The notes under the pieces: generated by a model
Told to the model about the DNA's origin: nothing
The model's input: only the letters and a program-made list of their open reading frames with translations
Database searches by the model: none
Shown: positions 1-7,451 of the stretch, in pieces
Layout: each line of letters opens with the position of its first letter
Numbering within the stretch: position 1 is the first letter of the stretch
Program-made: the position numbers and the translations under genes
Assembly (NCBI GenBank): GCA_965602635.1
Contig: CBFCZU010000079.1
Location: forward strand, 1 to 16,505
Source of the DNA: CBFCZU01 sp965602635
GTDB lineage: Bacteria > Planctomycetota > Phycisphaerae > SM23-33
Length of the DNA stretch: 16,505 nucleotides
Direction: 5' to 3'

Positions 1-845
1 CCGGGACGCAGGCGAGCTACCTGGCGCTGTTCGACGGCGATCAGGAGAAGGTCAAGGCCCTGGAACGGGCGGTGGCCGAGAAGATGGGCTTCGAGCGGAT
101 CTGCCCTGTCACCGGCCAGACGTACAGCAGGAAGGTGGACGCTCAGATCGCCGCCGCCCTGGCCGGCATCGGGGCGACCGGGCACAAGTTCTGCAACGAC
201 ATCCGCTTGCTGTCGGGCATGAAGGAAATCGACGAGCCGTTCGAGTCATCCCAGGTCGGCTCCAGCGCCATGCCGTACAAGCGCAACCCGATGCGCTGCG
301 AGCGGGCGACGGGGCTGGCGCGGTTCCTGATGGACGTGGCGGCGTCGCCTCTGCACACGGCCGCCGAGCAGTGGTTCGAGCGGACGCTGGATGATTCGGC
401 CAATAAACGGATTGCCATACCCGAGGCCTTTCTGGCAGCCGACGGCGTCCTGCGGATCGTCCTGAACGTCGCCAGGGGGCTGGTCGTATATGAAGGCTCC
501 ATTGCCGCACGCGTGGCGGCGGAGCTTCCTTTCATGGCCACGGAGAACATTCTCATGGCGGCCGTCAAGGCGGGCGGCGACCGACAGGAACTCCACGAGC
601 GCATCCGCGGGCACGCTCTGGCGGCCGGTGAGCGGGTGAAGGTCCACGGCCAGGCGAATGACCTTATCGAGCGGATAAAGGCGGACGAGGGCTTCGCCAA
701 GGTGGACCTTGCCGCGGCGCTGGACCCGGCCACCTTCGTCGGGCGGGCGCCACAGCAGGTGGACGAGTTCATCGCCGCTCGGGTCGAGCCCGTTCGGCGG
801 CGCTATGCTGACAGGCTCGGGGCTGACGCGGAACTGGAGGTCTGA
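1..845 (+). CDS. purB: Adenylosuccinate lyase, C-terminal part (5' end outside window)
   Basis: Adenylosuccinate lyase cleaves SAICAR and adenylosuccinate, releasing fumarate, in cytosolic purine synthesis. The frame is open from base 3 with no start, so the gene is cut by the window edge. The first codons read GTQASYLALFDGD, matching the segment of this lyase that precedes the catalytic helices. The fumarase/aspartase superfamily signature GSSAMPYKRNP lies at about 258-290 and carries the catalytic serine loop. The usual helical C-terminal domain follows to the TGA at 843-845. The stop overlaps the ATG of the next gene (TGATG), so the two are probably translationally coupled. The GTG at 72 is internal, not a start. 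Identity is secure from the signature and flanking residues. Confidence 0.95.
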   Translation, partial: GTQASYLALFDGDQEKVKALERAVAEKMGFERICPVTGQTYSRKVDAQIAAALAGIGATGHKFCNDIRLLSGMKEIDEPFESSQVGSSAMPYKRNPMRCERATGLARFLMDVAASPLHTAAEQWFERTLDDSANKRIAIPEAFLAADGVLRIVLNVARGLVVYEGSIAARVAAELPFMATENILMAAVKAGGDRQELHERIRGHALAAGERVKVHGQANDLIERIKADEGFAKVDLAAALDPATFVGRAPQQVDEFIAARVEPVRRRYADRLGADAELEV

Positions 846-1363
846 TGAGCGATAACCCCGAAGGCGAAGGTCCGACCTTCCCCATGCTGCTTGAGGAGGG
901 TGTCCACCGCGTGGTGAGAAAGGTGCGTATCGCGCAGGCCGTCTTGGCTCTAGGCCTGGGTGTGGTGCTGCTTGCCGCGGCGGTGGGGGCCATCGTTCGG
1001 GTGAAGGCGCCGACCGACGGCGGGCTCGCGGGCCCACTGACGGCGGGGGTGCTGGGAATCGCCGCCTTGACGATGGGGCTGATCGTGCTGCGCATCTCGG
1101 AGAAGGGCGTCACCCGGTCCCCGGCCATCCAGGACGCGGCGGCCTCCTATCTGGTGGGAAGCTGGATCGCCGGAGGGGTGAACCTCCTGGCCGGGGCCGT
1201 AACCGCCGCCGTGGTCTTTGCCAACGGGGTCTCCAACGGTCTGTGGCTGCCGGCGCTACTGGTCCTGGTGCTGAACGCGACCGGCTCGGTCCTCGCCATG
1301 CCGCGGGTAAAGCATTTCCGCAGACGGTTTTACAGCCCTTCCTTGCCGTACGCCCGTCTCTGA
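845..1363 (+). CDS. Small four-helix integral membrane protein of unknown function
   Basis: This is a 172-residue protein with four hydrophobic segments at about residues 28-50, 62-83, 104-126 and 133-151. A short acidic N-terminus precedes them and a basic tail (KHFRRRFYS) follows, so it is predicted to sit in the inner membrane. I recognise no catalytic motif or named family. The start is the ATG overlapping the purB stop, with GGAGG seven bases upstream inside the purB coding end, which supports real translation. Its only partner in view is purB; a role in purine metabolism cannot be inferred from that alone. It ends 14 bases before the convergent murD end. Confidence 0.75.
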   Translation: MSDNPEGEGPTFPMLLEEGVHRVVRKVRIAQAVLALGLGVVLLAAAVGAIVRVKAPTDGGLAGPLTAGVLGIAALTMGLIVLRISEKGVTRSPAIQDAAASYLVGSWIAGGVNLLAGAVTAAVVFANGVSNGLWLPALLVLVLNATGSVLAMPRVKHFRRRFYSPSLPYARL

Positions 1364-1377
1364 CCTGCCCAGGCCGT

Positions 1378-2697
1378 TCAGGACTGTTCGAGCAGACGAA
1401 CGAAGGTCTCTCCGCGCTGCTCGTAGTTGTCGAACTGGTCGTAGCTCGCGCAGGCGGGGGAGAGCAGGACGACGTCGCCGGGGCGGGCGAGCTCTCGTGC
1501 GGCCCGGACGGCGTCGGCGAACTGCTCGGCCCGGACGACCTCCGGCGCGTCGCCGTCACCGCGGGCGCGCTCGGTGCCGCGGGCGATCTCCGGGCCGGTC
1601 TGCCCGGCGGCGACGACGGCCTTGGCCCGCACGGCCAGCAGACGGCACAGCTCGCCGAAATCGACGTGCTTGTCGTAGCCGCCCAGGATGACGATCGCGC
1701 TGCGCGGAGGGAACGCCTCCAGGGCCGCGACCGTCCCGGCCGGGGTGGTGCACTTGGAATCGTTGAAATAGCGCACCCCGCCGCGCTCGAGCACCAGCTC
1801 AAGCCGGTGCGGCAGCCCGGTAAACGACGCCAGGGCCTCGACGGCTGCCTCTCGCGGAAGCCCGAACTGCCGGGCCGCCGACCAAGCCGCCTGGGCGTTC
1901 GCCTGGTTGTGCCTGCCCGGCAGGTTCAGCTCGAACGGCTCGTCGTCGGCACTGAACAGCTCGACCCGCCCCGCCGCTTCGCCCGCCCAGCTCGCGACTT
2001 CCCGGTCGTCCCGGTTGAGGACCAGAACGTCCTGCGGGCACTGGGCGCGGAAAATGTTCTTCTTCGCCTCGGCGTATTCGGCCAGCGTGCCGTGGCGGTC
2101 GAGGTGGTTGGGCTGGAGGTTAGTCACGACGGCCACGTGCGGGGATCTTGCCACCGCCGGCAGGTAGGCGAGCTGAAAGCTCGACAATTCCAGCACGACC
2201 ACGTGATCGGGGCGGATTTCGCCCAGCTTATCCAGCAGGCTCACGCCGATGTTGCCGCCGACGTGCGTTTCCTTTGCCCGCGCCAGGATGGCGCCGGCCA
2301 TCGCCACGGTGGTGGACTTGCCCGCGCTGCCGGTGATACCCACCACCGCCGCCGGGCAGCTGGCGAGGAAGAGGTTGATCTCCGTGGTGATCTCGACGCC
2401 GGCGTCGCTAGCGGCCTGGAGGTAGGGCGAGTCGAAAGGCACGGCCGGGTTGACCACGAGCAGGTCGCAGCCGACGAAGTCTGCCTCGTCATGCCCGCCG
2501 AGGTGTAGCGTAAGGTCGAGGCCCTCCAGCCTGGCCAGGGAGTCGCGGAGCTGCTCGGCGCTTGCCAGGTCGGTAACCGCCACCCGGGCCCCCTGGCGGG
2601 CGAGCCATCTGGTCACGCCCACCCCTCCGCCGAATCGCCCCAGGCCCATGACGGTGACGCGGCGGCTGGTCCATTGCTCGTTGCGGGGTTGTGGCAT
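1378..2697 (-). CDS. murD: UDP-N-acetylmuramoyl-L-alanine--D-glutamate ligase
   Basis: MurD adds D-glutamate to UDP-MurNAc-L-Ala in the cytosol, using ATP, during peptidoglycan precursor synthesis. Numbered from the ATG at 2697 (439 residues): an N-terminal Rossmann glycine motif GLGRFGGG near residue 18; the Mur-ligase P-loop GITGSAGKSTT at 120-130; NLQPNHLDRH at 193-202; the probable carbamylated lysine in AEAKKNIF, K212; GRHNQANAQAA at 261-271; GLPHRLE at 294-300; NDSK at 312-315; and ASYDQFDNYEQRG at 417-429. The set matches MurD rather than MurC, E or F. A TTG at 2739 overlaps the upstream M16 stop and has GAGG about ten bases before it, so a start 14 residues longer is possible. The gene lies outside any visible division/cell-wall cluster, downstream of two peptidase genes. 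Confidence 0.95.
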   Translation of the reverse strand: MPQPRNEQWTSRRVTVMGLGRFGGGVGVTRWLARQGARVAVTDLASAEQLRDSLARLEGLDLTLHLGGHDEADFVGCDLLVVNPAVPFDSPYLQAASDAGVEITTEINLFLASCPAAVVGITGSAGKSTTVAMAGAILARAKETHVGGNIGVSLLDKLGEIRPDHVVVLELSSFQLAYLPAVARSPHVAVVTNLQPNHLDRHGTLAEYAEAKKNIFRAQCPQDVLVLNRDDREVASWAGEAAGRVELFSADDEPFELNLPGRHNQANAQAAWSAARQFGLPREAAVEALASFTGLPHRLELVLERGGVRYFNDSKCTTPAGTVAALEAFPPRSAIVILGGYDKHVDFGELCRLLAVRAKAVVAAGQTGPEIARGTERARGDGDAPEVVRAEQFADAVRAARELARPGDVVLLSPACASYDQFDNYEQRGETFVRLLEQS

Positions 2698-2735
2698 GGC
2701 TGTCGGTCTGCGCCGTCCGAGGCGGCTCTGGAGGC

Positions 2736-3968
2736 TCAATCGGTCAGCGCCTCAACTGGGCCCAGTCCCAGCGTGGTGGTGGCCAGCAGGCTGCACTCCC
2801 GTGCAAGGTCGTGAATCTCGTCCCGGCTTACGGCCAGGATTCTTTCGACGTGGTCTTCGAGGGGCACGTAACTGTGACGATAGACCCAGTCGAAGCCCAC
2901 GGCCGTGAGCCGACCCATCGGCAGCTCGCCCCTCAGGGTGGCGGCGCATGCCGTCTTGTTCTTGGCGGCGACGACCTCAGCCTCGGCCGGTCCGTCCTCG
3001 ACGAAGCGGGCAAGTTCGTCGCGGGCGATTCGCAAGGCATCGCCTGCGCGCTCGGGGTCCGCGGAGATGAAGGTCAGGAACGCGCCGGCCCCGTCCATCT
3101 CGTCGTAGTGGTAGGTTGCCTCGTCGGCAATGGCCGGCTCGACCAGCGCATAGAACAGCCGGCTACCGGTGGAATCGCCCAGGATCGTCGCCAGAAGGCT
3201 TGCGGCGTAGCGGAGATCGTCCTGGGCACTGGGCGCCCGCGACATCATTCCGATGTGCTGGCGGAGCAGTTTCTCATCGGCGATCGTCCGCGCCTGGTGC
3301 GTGCCCGCCGTGTCCGCTGTGTCGCGCTGAACGTCGTGGCGGACCCACTTGCCGCACATCTCCTCGGCCTTGGTGACGAAGGCTTCCCAGTCGAGCTTCC
3401 CCACGCCGATCAAGGTTACGTTGGAGGGGCTGTAGCGCCGGTCGAAGTAGGCCAGCATGTCCTCGCGCGCCAGGGCCTGGATCGACTCGGCCGTGCCCAG
3501 GACGCTGTTGCTCAGAGGATGCTCGCCGAAGTGGTCGGCCATGAGCCTCTCGTAAAGCCGGTACAGCGGGCGGTCCTGATAGAGGGCAATCTCCTCCAGG
3601 ATCACCTTCTTCTCGGTCTCGAAGTCGTCGGCTCGCAGGGCAGGGCGGAGCATGTCGCCCAGCAGGTCGAGCGCGCGGGTCTGGAATTCCGGCAGGACGG
3701 CGGCGAAGTAAACCGTGTTCTCCTCGGAGGTAAAGGCGTTGTAGGTGGCCCCCATTTCGTCGAATTCGCGGTTGATGTCGAAGGGACTGCGCCGCTTGGT
3801 TCCCTTGAACATCATGTGCTCGAGGAAGTGGCTGACGCCGGCGATGGAAGCGATTTCGTCGCGGCTGCCGGTGCGGGCGAAGAACCCCACGGCCATGGAG
3901 GCTGCTGCCGGACTGGCCTCGCCGAGGATCGTCAGGCCGTTCGATAGCTCCGTCTGCTTGAACTGCAT
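2736..3968 (-). CDS. M16 family zinc peptidase, catalytic subunit (HxxEH)
   Basis: This is a 410-residue insulinase/processing-peptidase family (M16B) protein. The inverted zinc motif HFLEH gives H47, E50 and H51, and EKKVILEEI gives the third ligand, probably E126. DEMGATYNAFTSEENTVY at about 70-87 is also typical of the active half. The second half holds the SRLF segment (269-272), but where many M16B proteins have REKRGLAY this one reads VEPAIADE, so the substrate-binding Arg/Tyr pair is missing. The upstream neighbour has the opposite pattern, which suggests the two form one heterodimeric peptidase. The ATG at 3968 has GGAG six bases upstream. The stop is 19 bases downstream of the partner gene's end in the order of transcription, so co-transcription is likely. 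No signal peptide is seen; the substrate is unknown. Confidence 0.92.
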   Translation of the reverse strand: MQFKQTELSNGLTILGEASPAAASMAVGFFARTGSRDEIASIAGVSHFLEHMMFKGTKRRSPFDINREFDEMGATYNAFTSEENTVYFAAVLPEFQTRALDLLGDMLRPALRADDFETEKKVILEEIALYQDRPLYRLYERLMADHFGEHPLSNSVLGTAESIQALAREDMLAYFDRRYSPSNVTLIGVGKLDWEAFVTKAEEMCGKWVRHDVQRDTADTAGTHQARTIADEKLLRQHIGMMSRAPSAQDDLRYAASLLATILGDSTGSRLFYALVEPAIADEATYHYDEMDGAGAFLTFISADPERAGDALRIARDELARFVEDGPAEAEVVAAKNKTACAATLRGELPMGRLTAVGFDWVYRHSYVPLEDHVERILAVSRDEIHDLARECSLLATTTLGLGPVEALTD

Positions 3969-3987
3969 GAGTATCTCCGGACGCCCG

Positions 3988-5229
3988 TCATGGCAGGTCT
4001 GCCGTGTCGAGTTCCTCGGGGCCGATGGTCAGCAGCGTCAGGGCCTCGGCGGGATAGGCCCGAATGTACTCGAGAACGTCTGCTACGCGAATGGCGTCGA
4101 TGGCTGCGGAAATCTCAGCCAGGCTCCTGAGCCGGCCCAGGTGATAGAAGTCCATGGCCAGGGCTTCGGCCCGGGCCGGGGTGGACTCGCCCTGAAGTAT
4201 CAGGGCGCTCTTGAGCTGCGTGCGCGCCCGGGCGAGCTCGTCCTCCTCGACCCCGTCGCCGAGCCGGCGAAGCTCGCCGACGGTCACGTCCAGCGTCTCC
4301 TGCGCGCGTTCGGGGGTCGTGCCGGCATAGACAAACATTCCCGCGTGCCCCTTCAGGCAGTGGTACCGGGCGATCACGGCGTACACCAGGGCGCGCTTCT
4401 CGCGCACCTCCGTGAAGAGCCTGGCGCCCATCCCGCCGCTGAGCACCATCTCGGCGACCCTGCCGGCGTAGTACTGCTCGTCGTCGCTCGTGGCGGCGGG
4501 GTAGGCCAGCGTGATCTGGGCCTGCGCCGTGGGCTTGGCAAGATGGGTCAAGCCCCGGCTGGCGGGGCTGACGGATACTTCCGGCGGCGTCTCGCCCCGC
4601 CAGTCGCTGAAGTGCCCTCCCACGGTGTCGAGCAGATGCTGCCAGTCGAACTTGCCCGCGACCGCGACGATCGTCCCGCGGGGGGTAATGCACTGCCCGG
4701 CGCTGCGTCGCACGCCCTCCGGCCCAACGGCCGAGAGCGACTTCTTCGTGCCCAGGGGGTTGATGCCGAGCGGAGCCGGGTAGAACTTCTCGCGGATAAG
4801 GACGTTGCACATCCGCAAGGGCTCGTCCTCCAGCGCGTCCAGGGCCTGAGAGACCAGGTTGCGGCAGGAGTCGAAGGCATCATCGGCGAGGCTTGGTCTG
4901 CGGATCACGTCGGAGTAGATCGCCAGTATCTCGGGCAGGTTTCGACCCAGTTGGATGGCTGAGAGGATCAGGTGTTGGCTACGGGCATCCTCGTGGTGCT
5001 GGCAGCCGAGGGCGTCGAGGGCGTCGTTGAGCTGCCGGCTGTCGCGGTTGCCCGCTCCGCGGAGAAGCCAGTTCGCCACGACCGAGGCCGAACCCGCCCC
5101 GTCGCCCGGGTCGCGGGCCGAGCCCATCGGAAGGGCGATGCTCATTGCCGCCGAGGAAACGACCTCCATCCGCTGGGCGACCAGCATCAGCCCGTTATCG
5201 AACTCGTGTGTGTGGAACTCCTCGGCCAA
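3988..5229 (-). CDS. M16 family protein lacking the zinc motif (non-catalytic partner subunit)
   Basis: This 413-residue protein has the M16 fold pattern: N-terminal FDNGLMLVAQ; a middle segment ending in IVAVAGKFDW (187-196); and GGMGARLFTEVREKRALVY (265-283). It keeps the Arg/Tyr pair of the second domain (R276, Y283). Where active members have HxxEH it reads GSASVVANWLLRGAG, with no zinc ligand, so it should not be catalytic alone. The best reading is the regulatory/substrate-binding subunit of a heterodimer with the downstream HxxEH protein. The start is a TTG at 5229 with AAAGG about nine bases upstream; the next in-frame ATG is at 5187 and would remove the conserved first strand. It is the first gene of the run M16 - M16 - murD. 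Confidence 0.9.
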   Translation of the reverse strand: MAEEFHTHEFDNGLMLVAQRMEVVSSAAMSIALPMGSARDPGDGAGSASVVANWLLRGAGNRDSRQLNDALDALGCQHHEDARSQHLILSAIQLGRNLPEILAIYSDVIRRPSLADDAFDSCRNLVSQALDALEDEPLRMCNVLIREKFYPAPLGINPLGTKKSLSAVGPEGVRRSAGQCITPRGTIVAVAGKFDWQHLLDTVGGHFSDWRGETPPEVSVSPASRGLTHLAKPTAQAQITLAYPAATSDDEQYYAGRVAEMVLSGGMGARLFTEVREKRALVYAVIARYHCLKGHAGMFVYAGTTPERAQETLDVTVGELRRLGDGVEEDELARARTQLKSALILQGESTPARAEALAMDFYHLGRLRSLAEISAAIDAIRVADVLEYIRAYPAEALTLLTIGPEELDTADLP

Positions 5230-5279
5230 GCCTGAAAACCTTTCACTCGGACCCGCGGGGCGCTACGGCTGGCGGGGCC

Positions 5280-5307
5280 ATTCTATTGGCATCTGGTGGT
5301 TACACAA
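5280..5307 (-). promoter_or_regulatory. Predicted sigma70-type promoter of the M16-M16-murD operon
   Basis: On the minus strand TTGTGT (5307-5302) and TAGAAT (5285-5280) are separated by 16 bases. The -10 box matches five of six consensus bases; the -35 matches only the TTG. The expected transcript start near 5273 would leave a leader of about 45 bases before the TTG start at 5229. It lies in the only sizeable gap upstream of the operon. Confidence 0.45.
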
Positions 5308-5345
5308 CACCGAAAGCATCATACCTGCCGAAAAGCCCCCGGGCG

Positions 5346-6701
5346 TCATTCCTTGTTCGGCGCTGCCTGGCGCTGACGATGGAGGATCATGGGCCAGAGG
5401 GGCTCCAGCGAGAGTTCGACGTCAACCTTGATGGCCCCGTCGGCAGTGGTTTCCGGCCTGCCGACCCGCCGGGCGGTCTGGAGCAGCGCCAGAAGTTTCG
5501 TGCGGAAGCCTTCGTCTTTGCGCGCCAGGTCGGCGACGCGCGTTGCGGCCGTGACGCGAAGCTTCCCCAACCGGGCCGCCAGGACGCAGCGGGCGTCCAG
5601 TTCGGCGGCGCGGATGGCGCGGGAGCGCCCATCTGTCTGACTCGCGGCAGGCTTGGCCTGGCCTGTCTGGCGCAGCGTCTGGCCGATCCAGTCCGGGGGT
5701 GACCGTGCGAGCCTCAGCGAGGCCAGTATCCGGGCATCGAACTTCTTCAGGTTGGCCTCGTCAACCGCCCCGATGCCGGCCTGGCGGATGCAGAGATCGC
5801 CGGAGGCGACGATAAGACGTTCCAGCAGGCGAATCTCCTGGCCGGGAGCCTTCCGCGTGTGAAGCCATGCCTTCACGCAGGCGTAGACCGTCCGCAGCGA
5901 GGTCTCCACGTGCACTTCCACGACCGGCGCGTCGCGGTGGTAGCGGGCGCCCTTGATCCGCCGTGCCCGCAGGAACTGGTGGAAGTCCTCCTCCGTGTTG
6001 TCGTGCTTGGCCACGAACTCAGCCAGCGTGTCCTTGTCGACCCGGACCCTCTTGATTCGCTCGGCCATTCGGTCCATCGCATCCTTGAGGGCGGCGCTCT
6101 CGGCCTCGGCGCGCGTGGCCTCGGTCACGTGGGTGAGCCAGAACTGTCTGGTCGCCGCGTCGGCGCGGGGGAAGAGGTCGCTGCCCGGCCTGGCGGGGAT
6201 AAACGGGGCCTTTGCCAGGGCCGGCGGGACCTCGCCTCGGCCGGTGCGGCGGAGGACCTTCTCGCCGGTTCGTTCGGCAAGGCGGGCGAAGTTTATGTTC
6301 CGGAAGCGCTTGCCCCGATAGTACCGACCCCGAACGGATGCCAGGACGGCGGTGACGTCCTTCATCGACACGGCCAGCGCGATCTCGACATGTTCCTGGT
6401 CGGCGGGCGAGGTTCGGGTGACCTTGCCGCGGTACAGCAGTGACAGGGCAAGCGCGTCTTCCAGCATGGGCGATTCGGCAAGGAAGTCCGCGACCTTGGC
6501 CCCGCCCGGCAATGACAGGGCCTTGACGTCCTGGGTGAGCTTACTTGCCGCCTCGGCCCGGGCCATGTGATATGCCCACCTGCCCTGGGCGCGTCTGGTC
6601 GCCGCCCCGGCCGGGCGCGTCTGGGCCGAGACCAGCCCACCAGACCACACCGCCAAGGCGGCAGTCAGGGCCCAGAGCAGATTCCTGTGATGTACGAGCA
6701 T
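5346..6701 (-). CDS. Exported protein with three divergent LPP20-like domains
   Basis: This is a 451-residue protein starting at the ATG at 6701, preceded by a strong GGGAGGAG nine bases upstream; a longer frame from 6833 lacks such support. The N-terminus has a signal peptide (hydrophobic WALTAALAVW, then GLVSAQT), so it is exported. Three segments at about residues 42-122, 192-280 and 359-440 share one pattern: an Ala/Arg-rich helix (RAEAASKLTQDVKAL; RAEAESAALKDAMDRM; RAIRAAELDARCVLAARL), a V-A-D/E-F turn (VADFL, LAEFV, VADLA), then a strand ending VEIALAVSMKDV, VEVHVETSLRTV or IKVDVELSLEPL. The pattern recalls the LPP20 / FlgP-FlgT N-terminal family. Family membership is inference; the internal repetition is visible. 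It lies 70 bases downstream of a CsgG-like lipoprotein, probably in the same operon. Function unknown. Confidence 0.8.
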   Translation of the reverse strand: MLVHHRNLLWALTAALAVWSGGLVSAQTRPAGAATRRAQGRWAYHMARAEAASKLTQDVKALSLPGGAKVADFLAESPMLEDALALSLLYRGKVTRTSPADQEHVEIALAVSMKDVTAVLASVRGRYYRGKRFRNINFARLAERTGEKVLRRTGRGEVPPALAKAPFIPARPGSDLFPRADAATRQFWLTHVTEATRAEAESAALKDAMDRMAERIKRVRVDKDTLAEFVAKHDNTEEDFHQFLRARRIKGARYHRDAPVVEVHVETSLRTVYACVKAWLHTRKAPGQEIRLLERLIVASGDLCIRQAGIGAVDEANLKKFDARILASLRLARSPPDWIGQTLRQTGQAKPAASQTDGRSRAIRAAELDARCVLAARLGKLRVTAATRVADLARKDEGFRTKLLALLQTARRVGRPETTADGAIKVDVELSLEPLWPMILHRQRQAAPNKE

Positions 6702-6771
6702 GGGTTGCGCTCCTCCCAGGCGTCGCCTCTCCCGGGTGAGGGACGGCCCGAGCCGGTCTCGCCCCGGGCAA

Positions 6772-7308
6772 TCAGGGCTTGCCCCGCGGGCGCGGGAACA
6801 GCCCGGCCGTGAACTCGTTGACGCACTGTCCAAGAAGTCCGGCGATGATCTTATCGACGTCGGGGGTGCCCTGGCCGGATGAGTCGAAGATTCGCGAAAG
6901 CCGCTGTGAGACGAGAGTTCCTCCCTTCGGCCGGGTGATCGTGAAGGTGATCGCCGCGGTGCACGCGAGACTGCCTGCCGGCTTGCCTTGCTCCCCGGAA
7001 GCGCGGCGCTGGCGGGTCAGCACAGTGACCTGCCCGGTAACGACTGCGTCAGCGCCGGCATGCGGTTTGCCGGCTGGGAGGACGCGGAATCTTCCCCGCT
7101 GGCGTGCCAGGTCGGAGAGGCGCTGCCGTGACATGCGCTGGGCTTCCTCAGCCCACTTGCCGTGATCGGCCTGTGCGGCCGTGAAGCTGCCCACCGCCAG
7201 CTTGCGAACGTCGGGAGGCAGCTCAACCAGCGGCTTGCTGCCGGCCTGGCAGCCGGCCGACGATGCTGCCAGCAGCGCCCACCACCAGACTGAAAAACTC
7301 TTGTGCAT
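6772..7308 (-). CDS. CsgG/FlgO-like envelope lipoprotein
   Basis: This 178-residue protein has a hydrophobic N-terminus (SVWWWALLAASSAGC) and a lipobox-like SAGC with the lipidation cysteine at residue 20; the Ser at -3 is less usual than Leu. After it comes DVRKLAVGSFTAA (33-45) and a helix-strand run ending RGRFRVLPAG, then a strand starting ADAVVTGQVTVL. This is the layout of CsgG / FlgO / LpoB-type N-terminal domains, which sit at the outer membrane facing the periplasm. The family call is by pattern and moderate. The start has GGAG seven bases before the ATG. It is divergent from the archaemetzincin gene and leads the LPP20-like gene by 70 bases. In Vibrio, FlgO, FlgP and FlgT combine similar domains in flagellar outer rings, but no flagellar gene is present here. 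Confidence 0.75.
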   Translation of the reverse strand: MHKSFSVWWWALLAASSAGCQAGSKPLVELPPDVRKLAVGSFTAAQADHGKWAEEAQRMSRQRLSDLARQRGRFRVLPAGKPHAGADAVVTGQVTVLTRQRRASGEQGKPAGSLACTAAITFTITRPKGGTLVSQRLSRIFDSSGQGTPDVDKIIAGLLGQCVNEFTAGLFPRPRGKP

Positions 7309-7399
7309 GAATAAGCTCCGGACCGGGCCTCATACTCACCTGCCGGCCTCGGGGCGTCAAGCCGAAAGCATTCGTGGCCAACAGGGGCGCCGGAGCGGG

Positions 7400-7405
7400 T
7401 AGAAT
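7400..7405 (+). promoter_or_regulatory. Possible -10 box upstream of the archaemetzincin gene
   Basis: TAGAAT matches five of six bases of the -10 consensus and lies 46 bases before the ATG at 7452. I see no good -35 at 16-18 bases; CCAACA at 16 is the nearest. It is in the 143-base divergent gap, which should also hold the promoter of the lipoprotein operon. On the minus strand there is a TTGACG at about 7366-7371 but no convincing -10 at normal spacing. Confidence 0.3.
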
Positions 7406-7451
7406 AGGGCGGGCGGCGACTCCAACACGCCAAAGCCGGACGGGAGCGAAA

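Noticed and set aside
120..130. MurD P-loop reading GSAGKST as an aberrant motif (residues 123-129 of MurD)
   Set aside because: Known MurD proteins have GSNGKST; a single Asn-to-Ala change with Gly-Lys-Ser kept is ordinary variation. Coordinates here are residue numbers of the protein encoded at 1378-2697.
1243..2508. 421-residue plus-strand open frame across murD
   Set aside because: It is antisense to a fully motif-supported murD and overlaps the membrane-protein gene; GC-rich codon bias keeps the opposite strand open.
2691..3947. 418-residue plus-strand open frame across the M16 gene
   Set aside because: It is antisense to a gene with an intact HxxEH motif and a good ribosome site; it has no recognisable domain.
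3745..4962. 405-residue plus-strand open frame across the second M16 gene
   Set aside because: Same reason: it mirrors a real coding frame on the other strand.
5326..5345. GCCC/GGGC followed by TTTT after the LPP20-like gene on the minus strand
   Set aside because: The loop would be only two bases with a four-pair stem, so a working terminator is not supported.
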